Below are positions 1-6,743 of a stretch of 9,529 nucleotides of DNA, one piece after another (positions within the stretch are counted from its first letter, which is position 1; each line of letters begins with the position of its first letter). The translations under genes and the position numbers were made by a program. The notes under the pieces were generated by a model, which ran no database searches, was not told where the DNA came from, and saw nothing but the letters and a program-made list of their open reading frames with translations. The stretch is from Reyranella sp. (GTDB taxonomy: Bacteria; Pseudomonadota; Alphaproteobacteria; Reyranellales; Reyranellaceae), in NCBI GenBank assembly GCA_016780605.1, contig JADHLS010000141.1:1-9529 (forward strand), written 5' to 3'.

Positions 1-825
1 CTCGAGCATGGCGTCGTTGCGCTTGAACGGTGCCGCCTTAGCGTGGCGGGTCCAGTCGGGCTTGAAGGCGATCTGCGGCACCTTGCGATGGTCGGCCCAG
101 CGGGCGGCGATGCGCTCGGCGCCCTTGGGCGAGCCGCCGTGCAGCAGCACCATGTCGGGACGCTTGGCGTGGACCTGATCGAGCTTGGCCCAGATCAGGC
201 GATGGTCGTTGTAGTCGAGGCCACCGCTGAGCGCGATCTTGGGACCCTTGGGCAGCAGGACCTCGGTGTCGGCGCGACGCCGGGCGGCGAGGAAGTCGCG
301 GCTGTCGATCATTGCCGCAGTAAGTGTGCTGCGGCTGACCATCGACCCGGTGCGCGGCCGCCAGGCTGACCCGGTGTGACGCTCGAACTGCTCGGCTGCC
401 TGGTCGCGGAAGAGCTCCATGGCATTGCGCCGCTCGATCAGCGAGATGCCCTGGGCGGTGAGACGTTCGAGCTCGACCGAGCGCACCTCCGAGCCGTTCT
501 GCTCGCGCTGGCTCTTGTGCTGCGCCTGCTCGTTGTCGTCGAGCTCGCGCTCGATGCGGTCGACGGCGCGATGGAAGAGGTTGGCGGCGGACCAGAGCAG
601 GTCTTCGAGGTCGGGCTCGAGGCGGGTGTCGCTCAAGGTCGCGACCAGGGCGTCGAAGATGTCGGCGACGGCGCCGGCGACGGCGTTGCCCTCGGGCAGC
701 GGCCTGGGGTCGGGCGCATCGTCGAAGGGACGCCAGCCGTAAAGCTGCAGCTCGCTGAGAACATGCTCGGTTGGGGATGTGGTATCGGTGGGCTCGAGAT
801 CGAGATCATCGCGGTCGGTGGTCAT
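1..825 (-). CDS. DUF2493 / YspA-like SLOG-family protein, C-terminus cut by window edge
   Basis: The frame is open from the ATG at 825 to base 1 (275 residues seen); the stop lies off the left edge. The N-terminal half (about 1-180) is acidic and probably helical, with LEPDLEDLLW near 69-78 and ERELDDNEQAQ near 92-102. The C-terminal part has the features I associate with DUF2493: a strand-turn KIALSGGLDYNDH at 196-208 and a glycine loop LLHGGSPKGAERIA at 227-240, consistent with a SLOG (Rossmann-like, nucleotide-binding) fold. From memory, relatives are somewhat over 300 residues, so about 30-40 are probably missing. The start is supported by AAAGGA (833-838) 7 nt upstream. An in-frame ATG at 858 would add 11 residues, but it sits in a hairpin loop and lacks a comparable ribosome site. 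It follows the Toprim gene after a structured gap. The biochemical role is unknown; sensing or processing a nucleotide is inferred from the fold only. Confidence 0.85.
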   Translation of the reverse strand, partial: MTTDRDDLDLEPTDTTSPTEHVLSELQLYGWRPFDDAPDPRPLPEGNAVAGAVADIFDALVATLSDTRLEPDLEDLLWSAANLFHRAVDRIERELDDNEQAQHKSQREQNGSEVRSVELERLTAQGISLIERRNAMELFRDQAAEQFERHTGSAWRPRTGSMVSRSTLTAAMIDSRDFLAARRRADTEVLLPKGPKIALSGGLDYNDHRLIWAKLDQVHAKRPDMVLLHGGSPKGAERIAARWADHRKVPQIAFKPDWTRHAKAAPFKRNDAMLE

Positions 826-832
826 GATGAGG

Positions 833-838
833 TCCTTT
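833..838 (-). promoter_or_regulatory. Ribosome binding site of the DUF2493 gene
   Basis: AAAGGA on the minus strand ends 7 nt before the ATG at 825. It decides that start over the in-frame ATG at 858. A 7-bp hairpin (847-865) ends 8 nt upstream of it. Confidence 0.7.
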
Positions 839-846
839 GCCGGATC

Positions 847-865
847 GGCCGCGCCCATCGCGGCC
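847..865 (-). repeat. 7-bp perfect hairpin upstream of the DUF2493 ribosome site
   Basis: GGCCGCG (847-853) and CGCGGCC (859-865) flank a 5-nt loop. In the minus-strand transcript the stem ends 8 nt before the ribosome site. It has no U-run, so it is not a terminator. It could influence translation of the DUF2493 gene, but that is inference. Confidence 0.5.
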
Positions 866-880
866 TTCGTGGGCGCCGAG

Positions 881-1032
881 ACGGCAGGCGGACCGGGCCT
901 GCACCGCGGAGCGGCCGGAGCGCCAGCGGAGGACGGCAGAGCGCGGCTATTTTGCTTCGCGATGCAAAGGCGCGTCAGCGCCGGCGGAAAATAGCCGCGC
1001 GCCGCCGTTGCAGGAGCCGGACCGCCTGCCGT
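881..1032. repeat. Nested inverted-repeat element, candidate structured RNA or cruciform
   Basis: Three tiers of arms share one centre. The outer arms, 881-902 and 1010-1032, match over about 20 of 23 positions with one small offset (ACGGCAGGCGG on one side, its complement on the other). The middle arms, 933-953 and 988-1008, match at 19 of 21 positions, including a perfect 13-nt core, GCGCGGCTATTTT at 941-953 against 988-1000. The innermost is GGCGC (969-973) against GCGCC (978-982) around a 4-nt loop. The stretch 903-932 could form a side stem. The TATTTT/AAAATA patches stand out against the GC-rich background. Folded, this would be a long rod with a side branch on either strand. What it does is not known to me: a non-coding RNA, a mobile palindromic repeat and a protein-binding site are all possible. 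Confidence 0.7.
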
Positions 1033-1122
1033 CCGATCGCCCCAGAAGGCCGGGCGCGGCCTCTCCTGGCGGCCCAGGAACTCGTCGTTGCCGACCGCGA
1101 CGATTGCGGCCTTGCCCGCCGG

Positions 1123-2172
1123 TCACCCTATCCCGGCCATCATCGGATCGAAGAATTGCTGCGCGTCCTGCGGCGCGAGCTGGTGCCGCAAGGCTGTCCG
1201 CAGGTGGTCAACGCCGAATGCGCGCAGGTCATCGTTGAAGTCGCCGAGTCTGGGCGAGAGCGTGATCGCCTTGATCCCGACCTCCTTGGCGCGGGTGCTC
1301 AGCGTCGCCGCCGCGCGGTCACCTGCCGGGTCGGCGTCGCGCGCGATGTAGAGCCGGCGCAGCGTCGATCGAAGCAACAAGGCGGCGAGGTGATTGGCGG
1401 ACAGGGCTGCCACCATGGGCATGGCCGGCAGGGCGCATCGCAGCGACAGCATGGTCTCGATGCCCTCGCCAGCGGCGAGCACGTCGGCAGCCGGGCCGAA
1501 TCGCACCGCGTTGCCCAGAAGCTCACCCATAGCCCGGCGTGGCGTGTCGATCGGCGCCTTCCCGCGACCGGAGCGGTCGAGCCAGGTGCGATGCACGCCC
1601 GTGATGCGGCCGTCGAGATCCGTGATGCACGCGACCATGGCCGGCCAGGTCTCGGTCGGGGCGTGCTCGTCGGCACGATAATAGCAGCGCGGATGGAAGC
1701 GCAGGGCTCCGGCATCATGCACGGTGACAATACCTCGCTCGTGCAGGTATGCCTCCGCGAGCGTGCCCGCGATCGGCCGTGACATCGCGAACAGCCGTCG
1801 GGCAGATTCAGGCGAGCCACGGGGTGCTGGCTTCCTGCCTTGCGACACGAGCCGGTGTTCGGACCTGGGCAGGCCGAGGAACCGTCGCGCCTCCTCCGCG
1901 ACATCGCGAAAGTCGATGAAACCGCAGCTCTCGCGGATCACGTCAAGCAGATCGCCATATTCGGCCGATGCGGCATCGGTCCAATGCCCGGCGGCGCCAG
2001 GACCGGATTCCGGCCCGCTGAGCCGGACGAACATCGACCGGCCGGGCATATTGTGCACGTCGCCGACCAGCCAGTAGCGGCCTTGGCGGCGGCCGTTGGA
2101 GAGATAGTGGCGGCACACGGCCTCGGTGTCGCGCGCGAGGCGGCGCGCCAACTCGGCGGCGGATTGGGCCAT
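1123..2172 (-). CDS. Toprim domain protein, primase-like (DUF7146 + Toprim type)
   Basis: A 349-residue protein. The N-terminal part (about 1-100) has the look of a DnaG/CHC2-like module: GRYWLVGDVHN at 31-41, then GHWTDAASAEYGDLLDVIRE at 62-81. The zinc-binding Cys/His set is not evident. The middle (about 120-220) resembles the DUF7146 region of plasmid and phage primase-like proteins. The C-terminal Toprim fold has its acidic residues: GEGIET at 235-240 (E236), RDADPAG at 278-284 (D279, D281) and a further acidic DFNDD at 311-315. Toprim domains bind divalent metal for phosphoryl transfer in primases, topoisomerases and nucleases. No helicase domain is fused. The frame extends upstream to an ATG at 2295, but the start at 2172 is chosen because GGAGG precedes it by 5 nt and the N-terminus then matches the family. 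It begins 10 nt after the methylase-helicase stop, so the two are co-translated. Primer synthesis or lesser DNA processing for the element is inferred. Confidence 0.85.
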   Translation of the reverse strand: MAQSAAELARRLARDTEAVCRHYLSNGRRQGRYWLVGDVHNMPGRSMFVRLSGPESGPGAAGHWTDAASAEYGDLLDVIRESCGFIDFRDVAEEARRFLGLPRSEHRLVSQGRKPAPRGSPESARRLFAMSRPIAGTLAEAYLHERGIVTVHDAGALRFHPRCYYRADEHAPTETWPAMVACITDLDGRITGVHRTWLDRSGRGKAPIDTPRRAMGELLGNAVRFGPAADVLAAGEGIETMLSLRCALPAMPMVAALSANHLAALLLRSTLRRLYIARDADPAGDRAAATLSTRAKEVGIKAITLSPRLGDFNDDLRAFGVDHLRTALRHQLAPQDAQQFFDPMMAGIG

Positions 2173-2177
2173 GACCG

Positions 2178-2182
2178 CCTCC
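2178..2182 (-). promoter_or_regulatory. Ribosome binding site of the Toprim gene, abutting the upstream stop
   Basis: The minus strand reads TGA-GGAGG-CGGTC-ATG: the methylase-helicase stop (2183-2185) runs straight into the ribosome site, followed by the start at 2172. This layout favours translational coupling and rejects the longer frame starting at 2295. Confidence 0.8.
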
Positions 2183-5100
2183 TCACGCTGCCACACGCTC
2201 GGCGATCCGCCGCAGCGGATGCCGCTCGAGCAAGGCCTCGAGGATCGCGGGCCCGTTCGCGCCGGTCGGCACGAACAGCCGGAGCTTCCAGGCAATGATC
2301 TCCGACATCAGGCCCGTCGCCTTCAGCCGATCGAGCATGCCGTCGGTGAAGCCTAGAAGCTCGACCCGGCCATCGCTCATGACCATCGCGCGCCGCAACG
2401 ACAGCCCGTCGGCGAGCGTCAGCACCGCGCCGCGCTCGAAGACAGCGGTCCACGCGTCTTCGGCGCAGAGCTGCGGTGTCTCGCCGACGGCGTCGGCAAC
2501 CCAGGCGGCCGAGACTTGCCGTCCGATGATGCGCTGGCCGTCATCGGTCTCGAGGCGCCAGACGCGACAGCCCTCCTCCGGCAGGCGCCGCCAGATTGGC
2601 AGGAGCAAGCCGGTCACCACGTACAGGTGGCTCTCGGCGAACGCCGGCAGCTCGGCCACCTCCGCCTGCCAGGCTTCGGCGAACGCGGCCCTGTCAGTCT
2701 CCTCCCAGGCTGAACTTGCGGGGGAGTCAGCAGGGAGAGCCGGGCGCTCCATCGGTCGCACGAGGCGCACCCGCCGCTCGATGGCACCGTCGTCCAGCAT
2801 CACGCTCGGCGCAGAGACCTGGACTGCCGCACGGTGGGACTTGCGATTGACCAGCAGTCGGCCACCGCGCTCGCGGGCCAGGTCGAAGGCCTCGGCGAGT
2901 GCGAGCGGCTGGTTGCGGTCGCGGCGCAGGATGGTCAGCACCTCAGTTTCGGCGCCCGTGCTGGCATGGTGGTAAATCGCGCGGCGATCGCCGATGCGGA
3001 GCGAGTCGGCCATGACCGTCTCGACGCCGCGGTCATAGGTGCCGGACGCGACGGCGCCCTCGATCTTGGCGCGCAGCAACGCCTCGAAAACCTCGAACAG
3101 GGTGTTCTGCAGGCCGATCGTGAGCGCCAGCAGCCGGTTGAGGAACTGCGCGATCGAGGGCAGCTCCTCGCGCAGGGAACCGTCACGGTCGGTAAGCGAC
3201 AAGCCGGTTGCGGCCTCGAAGCGCTGCAAAGAACAGCCCTCGACCTTGCCGGCATAGAGCAGCGTGTAGAGCTGGCGCAGCGCCGCGCGGGCATAGGGGC
3301 TCTCCAGATTGTCCTCGGGCCGGAACAGGCCCTGCCCGCCGGTCTGCCGCTGGCCGCGCGTGATGGCGCCCAGCGTATCGAGCCGGCGCGCGATCGTGCT
3401 CAGAAAGCGCTTCTCGGCGGCGACGTCGGTGGCAATCGGCCGGAACAGCGGCGGCTGCGCCTGGGCGGTGCGGTTTGTGCGCCCGAGGCCCTGGATGGCC
3501 GCGTCGGCCTTCCAGCCGGCCTCCAGCAGATAGTGGACGCGCAGACGCCGATTCAGAGCGCCGACATCGGCATGATAGCTGCGGCCCGTGCCGCCGGCTT
3601 CGCTGAACACCAGGATGCGCTTCTTGTCGTCCTGGAACGCCGCAGCCTCGGCAAGGCTGGCGGACGGCGCGCGCGCCTCCACGGCGAGTCGGTCGCCCTT
3701 GCGCACGATGCGACGGGTCCGGCCCGTCACCTCGGCCACCTGATCGGTGCCGAAGCGCTGCACGATCTGGTCCAGCGCGCCGGGCACCGGCGGCAGAGCG
3801 GCAAGCCTCTCGATCAGCCGGTCGCGCCGCTCGATCGCCTCGCGGCATTGCACCGGCTGGCCGTCGCGGAACACCGGCCGCGATAGAAGGTTGCCCTCGT
3901 CGTCGGTGTACTCCTCGAAGAGCTGCGTCGGGAACGAATGGCCGAGATAGTCGAGCACGTACTCGCGCGGCGTGATGTCGACCGAGATGTCATTCCACTC
4001 GGCAGTCGGGATCTCGGCCAGCCGGCGTTCCATCAGCGCTTCGCCGGTCGACACGATCTGGACGACGGCCGCATGACCCTGGGCGAGATCCCGCTCGATC
4101 GAGCGGACCAGGGTCGGGGTCTTCATGCTGGTGAGCAGATGGCCGAAGAAGCGCTGCTTGGCCGCTTCGAAAGCCGAGCGTGCGGCCGATTTGGCCTGCG
4201 CGTTGAGCGTGCGGGAGCCACCCTCGCCAGTGCCGGTGATGTTGGCCGCCTCGAGCGCGGCATTGAGGTTGTTGTGAATGATCTCGAAGGCGCCGGCATA
4301 GGCGTCGTAGACGCGCCGCTGCTCGTCGCTCAGCGCGTGCTCGAGGAGCTCGTACTCGATGCCGGCATAGCTGAGCGACCGGGCAGTGTAGAGGCCGAGG
4401 CTCTTGAGATCGCGCGCCAGCACCTCCATCGCCGCCACCCCGCCCGCCTCGATCGCCTGGACGAACTCCGAACGCGTCGCAAACGGAAAGTCGTCGCCGC
4501 CCCACAGGCCGAGCCGCTGGGCATAGGCGAGGTTGCGCACCGTGGTGGCGCCGGTCGCCGAGACGTAGAGCACGCGGGCGTCGGGCAGGGCGTGCTGTAG
4601 GCGCAGGCCGGCGCGGCCCTGCTGGGAGGGCGCCTGCTCGCCGCGCTCGCCCCTGTCCCCGGCGGCGTTGGCCATAGCGTGCGCCTCGTCGAACACGACC
4701 ACGCCGTCGAAGTCCCGGCCCAGCCAGTCGAGGATCTGGTCCAGGCGCGAGAGCTTGCCGTCACGCTCGGCGGAGCGCAGCGTGGCGTAGGTCACAAACA
4801 GAATGCCCTCGTGCAGCCGGATCGGCGTGCCGGGGCGGAAGCGCGACAGCGGCTGCACCAACAGGCGTTCCTGGCCGAGCGCCGACCAGTCGCGCCGGGC
4901 ATCCTCGATCAGGGCGTCGGACTTGGAGATCCAGAGCGCGCGGCGGCGGCCGCGCAGCCAGTGGTCAAGGATGATGGCAGCGACCTGGCGGCCCTTGCCG
5001 CAGCCGGTGCCGTCGCCCAGGAAGAAGCCGCGGCGGAAGTGGACGGTGTGCTCGGCATCCTCGGTCGCGGCCGAGAGCGTGTCGAAAGTCTCGTCCACCG

Positions 5101-6511
5101 TCCAGGCGCCGGCGAGCAAGCCCGAATGGGCCTCGCCGGCATAGATCACGGTCTCAAGCTGGGCGTCGGACAGCACGCCCTTGGCGACAAGACCGGGCGC
5201 CAGCCCCGGCCGGTAGGACGGCTTCGGGGGCGCGACCGACGCCATGGCGGCCGACTGCACGAGCGGCGTCGGATGCGGTTGCGAGCCGGCAATCCGGATC
5301 GATTGCAGCGCATACGGTTCATAGAGCGACTCGGTGAGCCGGCCGGTCTCGGCCGGCCGCCAATCGATGGCCTCGTAGGCGACCTCCTCGAACTCGGTGT
5401 TGGCGACGGCCAAGGAGACGGAGCGCGGACCAACCGGGCGGATGCTGCGCGCCGGCGCAATGCGGGGTACGGCCGGCGGCGTTATAGCGCCACTGACAGG
5501 CAGCCGAGGCGGCACCGAGGCGAGCACCCAGGCCAGCAGGGTCGCGGCGTCCTTCGCCATGCCGGGCGAATCCGGGAAGCACTTCGGATCGTCGGCGGGC
5601 CGCTTGTCGACCACGGTGAGCCTCGTCGGCATCGTGGTGCCGTGGCGCGCGTAGACGCCGCCGTCGATTGCCGTCGTGAAGACGACGCAAGCGTGCTCCT
5701 GCAGATGCACGAAGGCATCGCGCCAAGCCGGATGGTCATGCGAGAGATTGGCCCCGGTGATCGCGACCAGGCGCCCGCCATCGCGAAGGCGCGCCAGGGC
5801 CGAGCGCAGGTGGCGGAGTGCGGCATCGACCACGCGGCCATCGACGTGCGCGCCGGCCGAGAACGGCGGGTTCATGAGAACGACGCTTGGCCGCACACCG
5901 GGATCGAGATGATCGTGAATGTGCGCCGCGTCGAAACGGGTGGCGGGGCCGGCCGGGAAAAGAAGACTGAGGAGGCCCGCACGCGTCTCGGCGAGCTCGT
6001 TCAGGGAAAGCCCAGCACCCGCCAGCTCGGCAAAGATGGCGAGCAGGCCCGTGCCGGCCGATGGCTCCAGCACATGGTCGGCCGGCGTGATGGCGGCTGC
6101 AGTGCTCGCCGCAAGGCCGAGCGCAATCGGCGTGGAGAACTGCTGCAGGGATTGGCTCTCCTGCGAGCGGCGGGTGTGGCTGGGCAGGAGGGCGGCGATC
6201 TTGTCCAGCATCGCCAACTGCACCGCCGGCGACGCCGCGCGCGCTCGCATGGCCGGACCGAAGCGGCGCAGGAAGAGCACCGTCGCCGCCTCGCAGGCAT
6301 CGTATGCGGTCTTCCAGTGCCACAAGCATTCAGCATCGGAGCCGCCGAAGGCGTGCTCCATCGCGCCCCGCAGGGCCGCAGCATCAATGCGCCGGCCACG
6401 AGTAAGATCAGGCAGAAGGCGCTCAGCAGCGCCGAGAAGCGCGGCAGCGGTGTTCGGCGCAGGCGTGCTCGGAGCGGCAGTCACGCTGGCGGTAGCGACG
6501 GGAGTCGTCAT
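2183..6511 (-). CDS. DNA methyltransferase-Strawberry notch-type SF2 helicase fusion (DarB-like)
   Basis: A 1442-residue protein. The N-terminal methyltransferase has QQFSTP at 123-128, motif I EPSAGTG at 149-155 (S-adenosylmethionine binding) and motif IV NPPF at 214-217, the signature of amino-methyltransferases acting on adenine N6 or cytosine N4. A linker (about 320-430) follows. The helicase part has Walker A GDGTGCGKG at 499-507, DEAH at 608-611, motif III SATG at 651-654, and a C-terminal helicase lobe with LVFSEAGGTGRSYHAD at 967-982 and motif VI QGLGRTNRTAQAQPP at 1007-1021, typical of the Strawberry notch family. All motifs appear intact. The remaining 400 residues carry no motif I recognise. 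The phage P1 DarB protein, which shields DNA from type I restriction, combines the same two activities, so an anti-restriction role is plausible but inferred. The ATG at 6511 follows GAGG (6520-6523) by 8 nt and a conserved leader. It is co-translated with the Toprim gene. Confidence 0.93.
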   Translation of the reverse strand: MTTPVATASVTAAPSTPAPNTAAALLGAAERLLPDLTRGRRIDAAALRGAMEHAFGGSDAECLWHWKTAYDACEAATVLFLRRFGPAMRARAASPAVQLAMLDKIAALLPSHTRRSQESQSLQQFSTPIALGLAASTAAAITPADHVLEPSAGTGLLAIFAELAGAGLSLNELAETRAGLLSLLFPAGPATRFDAAHIHDHLDPGVRPSVVLMNPPFSAGAHVDGRVVDAALRHLRSALARLRDGGRLVAITGANLSHDHPAWRDAFVHLQEHACVVFTTAIDGGVYARHGTTMPTRLTVVDKRPADDPKCFPDSPGMAKDAATLLAWVLASVPPRLPVSGAITPPAVPRIAPARSIRPVGPRSVSLAVANTEFEEVAYEAIDWRPAETGRLTESLYEPYALQSIRIAGSQPHPTPLVQSAAMASVAPPKPSYRPGLAPGLVAKGVLSDAQLETVIYAGEAHSGLLAGAWTVDETFDTLSAATEDAEHTVHFRRGFFLGDGTGCGKGRQVAAIILDHWLRGRRRALWISKSDALIEDARRDWSALGQERLLVQPLSRFRPGTPIRLHEGILFVTYATLRSAERDGKLSRLDQILDWLGRDFDGVVVFDEAHAMANAAGDRGERGEQAPSQQGRAGLRLQHALPDARVLYVSATGATTVRNLAYAQRLGLWGGDDFPFATRSEFVQAIEAGGVAAMEVLARDLKSLGLYTARSLSYAGIEYELLEHALSDEQRRVYDAYAGAFEIIHNNLNAALEAANITGTGEGGSRTLNAQAKSAARSAFEAAKQRFFGHLLTSMKTPTLVRSIERDLAQGHAAVVQIVSTGEALMERRLAEIPTAEWNDISVDITPREYVLDYLGHSFPTQLFEEYTDDEGNLLSRPVFRDGQPVQCREAIERRDRLIERLAALPPVPGALDQIVQRFGTDQVAEVTGRTRRIVRKGDRLAVEARAPSASLAEAAAFQDDKKRILVFSEAGGTGRSYHADVGALNRRLRVHYLLEAGWKADAAIQGLGRTNRTAQAQPPLFRPIATDVAAEKRFLSTIARRLDTLGAITRGQRQTGGQGLFRPEDNLESPYARAALRQLYTLLYAGKVEGCSLQRFEAATGLSLTDRDGSLREELPSIAQFLNRLLALTIGLQNTLFEVFEALLRAKIEGAVASGTYDRGVETVMADSLRIGDRRAIYHHASTGAETEVLTILRRDRNQPLALAEAFDLARERGGRLLVNRKSHRAAVQVSAPSVMLDDGAIERRVRLVRPMERPALPADSPASSAWEETDRAAFAEAWQAEVAELPAFAESHLYVVTGLLLPIWRRLPEEGCRVWRLETDDGQRIIGRQVSAAWVADAVGETPQLCAEDAWTAVFERGAVLTLADGLSLRRAMVMSDGRVELLGFTDGMLDRLKATGLMSEIIAWKLRLFVPTGANGPAILEALLERHPLRRIAERVAA

Positions 6512-6608
6512 GGAGGAGACCTCGGGAGAGCGGGACTGGGTCGAGCCGGCGGGCGCTCTCTCTTCGACCCGACCGGCTCACTCCCGTCCCGGCAGGCCTC
6601 TCCCTCTC
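6512..6608 (-). ncRNA. Conserved 5' leader of the methylase-helicase gene, candidate radC RNA motif
   Basis: This leader is a second copy of the one before radC (7629-7723). The 5' block, which starts GAGAGGGAGAGGCCTGCC and ends GCCGGT (37 nt, 6608-6572), differs at one position between copies. The 3' block GCTCTCCCGAGGTCT just before the ATG is identical. Between them, the sequence differs but keeps pairing: here GAGCCGG can pair with CCGGCTC, and GGGTC with GACCC, which together would make a pseudoknot-like arrangement. The published radC RNA motif is described as a 5'-UTR structure before genes for DNA-binding or DNA-modifying proteins, including RadC, methyltransferases and anti-restriction proteins in Proteobacteria; both gene types are present here. 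I assign it from context and recall, not from a covariance-model match. Confidence 0.6.
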
Positions 6609-6631
6609 ATCACGACGCGATCACCACTCCT

Positions 6632-6663
6632 GAATAAAAAGCGCCCGGAACAAGACCGGGCGC
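6632..6663 (-). terminator. Rho-independent terminator after radC
   Basis: On the minus strand, GCGCCCGG (6656-6663), a 7-nt loop and CCGGGCGC (6641-6648) form a perfect 8-bp stem, followed directly by TTTTTATT. It sits 80 nt past the radC stop and about 30 nt before the next conserved leader. It should end transcripts coming from parB-radC, implying a promoter for the methylase-helicase between 6609 and 6640, or else act as an attenuator. I could not pick out a convincing promoter there. Confidence 0.8.
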
Positions 6664-6668
6664 GAAAG

Positions 6669-6690
6669 GCATGGATGGCGTAAGCCATGC
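6669..6690. repeat. Small inverted repeat downstream of radC
   Basis: ATGGC (6675-6679) and GCCAT (6684-6688) flank a 4-nt loop; alternatively GCATGG and CCATGC pair over a longer loop. It lies between the radC stop and the terminator. It has no assigned role and may be part of the 3' end of the radC transcript. Confidence 0.4.
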
Positions 6691-6743
6691 TCGCTGAGCC
6701 GGCGCCGCAGTGACCGGGTCGCTCGAAATTGCACCTGCCTGCA

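Larger units (their letters stand above)
826..1122. other. 297-bp gap between Toprim and DUF2493 genes, rich in inverted repeats
   Basis: I see no convincing gene here. On the minus strand the Toprim frame stays open after its TGA all the way into the DUF2493 start, with no stop in about 99 codons. However, there is no ATG, GTG or TTG in that frame before 858, and at this GC content such an opening is expected by chance fairly often (my rough estimate is one in six or seven). The region holds a 7-bp hairpin (847-865), a large nested palindrome (881-1032) and a short GGCC-arm hairpin near 1047-1062. No clear promoter or U-tailed terminator is visible on either strand. An RNA or DNA structural role is more plausible than a protein. 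Confidence 0.6.

Noticed and set aside
962..994. Short plus-strand frame of 10 codons inside the nested palindrome
   Set aside because: It has no ribosome site, is very short, and its sequence is fully accounted for by the inverted-repeat arms.
881..1032. tRNA gene or CRISPR array in the palindromic gap
   Set aside because: The arms do not make a cloverleaf with tRNA invariant bases, and there are no regularly spaced direct repeats.
1123..1125. Programmed readthrough or selenocysteine at the Toprim TGA
   Set aside because: No known readthrough context or selenocysteine element is evident, and the DUF2493 gene has its own ribosome site and start.
376..1782. 468-codon open frame on the plus strand
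   Set aside because: It runs antisense across the Toprim gene, the structured gap and the DUF2493 gene. Its translation shows no recognisable family, and such openings are typical opposite GC-rich genes.
2173..2295. Longer start (2295) for the Toprim protein
   Set aside because: The extra 41 residues overlap the end of the methylase-helicase gene and look like out-of-frame translation. GGAGG sits 5 nt before the ATG at 2172.
4679..6637. 652-codon open frame on the plus strand
   Set aside because: It is a shadow of the methylase-helicase gene, whose motifs are unmistakable on the minus strand; the plus-strand product has no domain signature.
6609..6640. Sigma-70-type promoter before the methylase-helicase leader
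   Set aside because: A promoter is expected here if the terminator works, but I found no pair of -35 and -10 elements at acceptable spacing, so none is reported.
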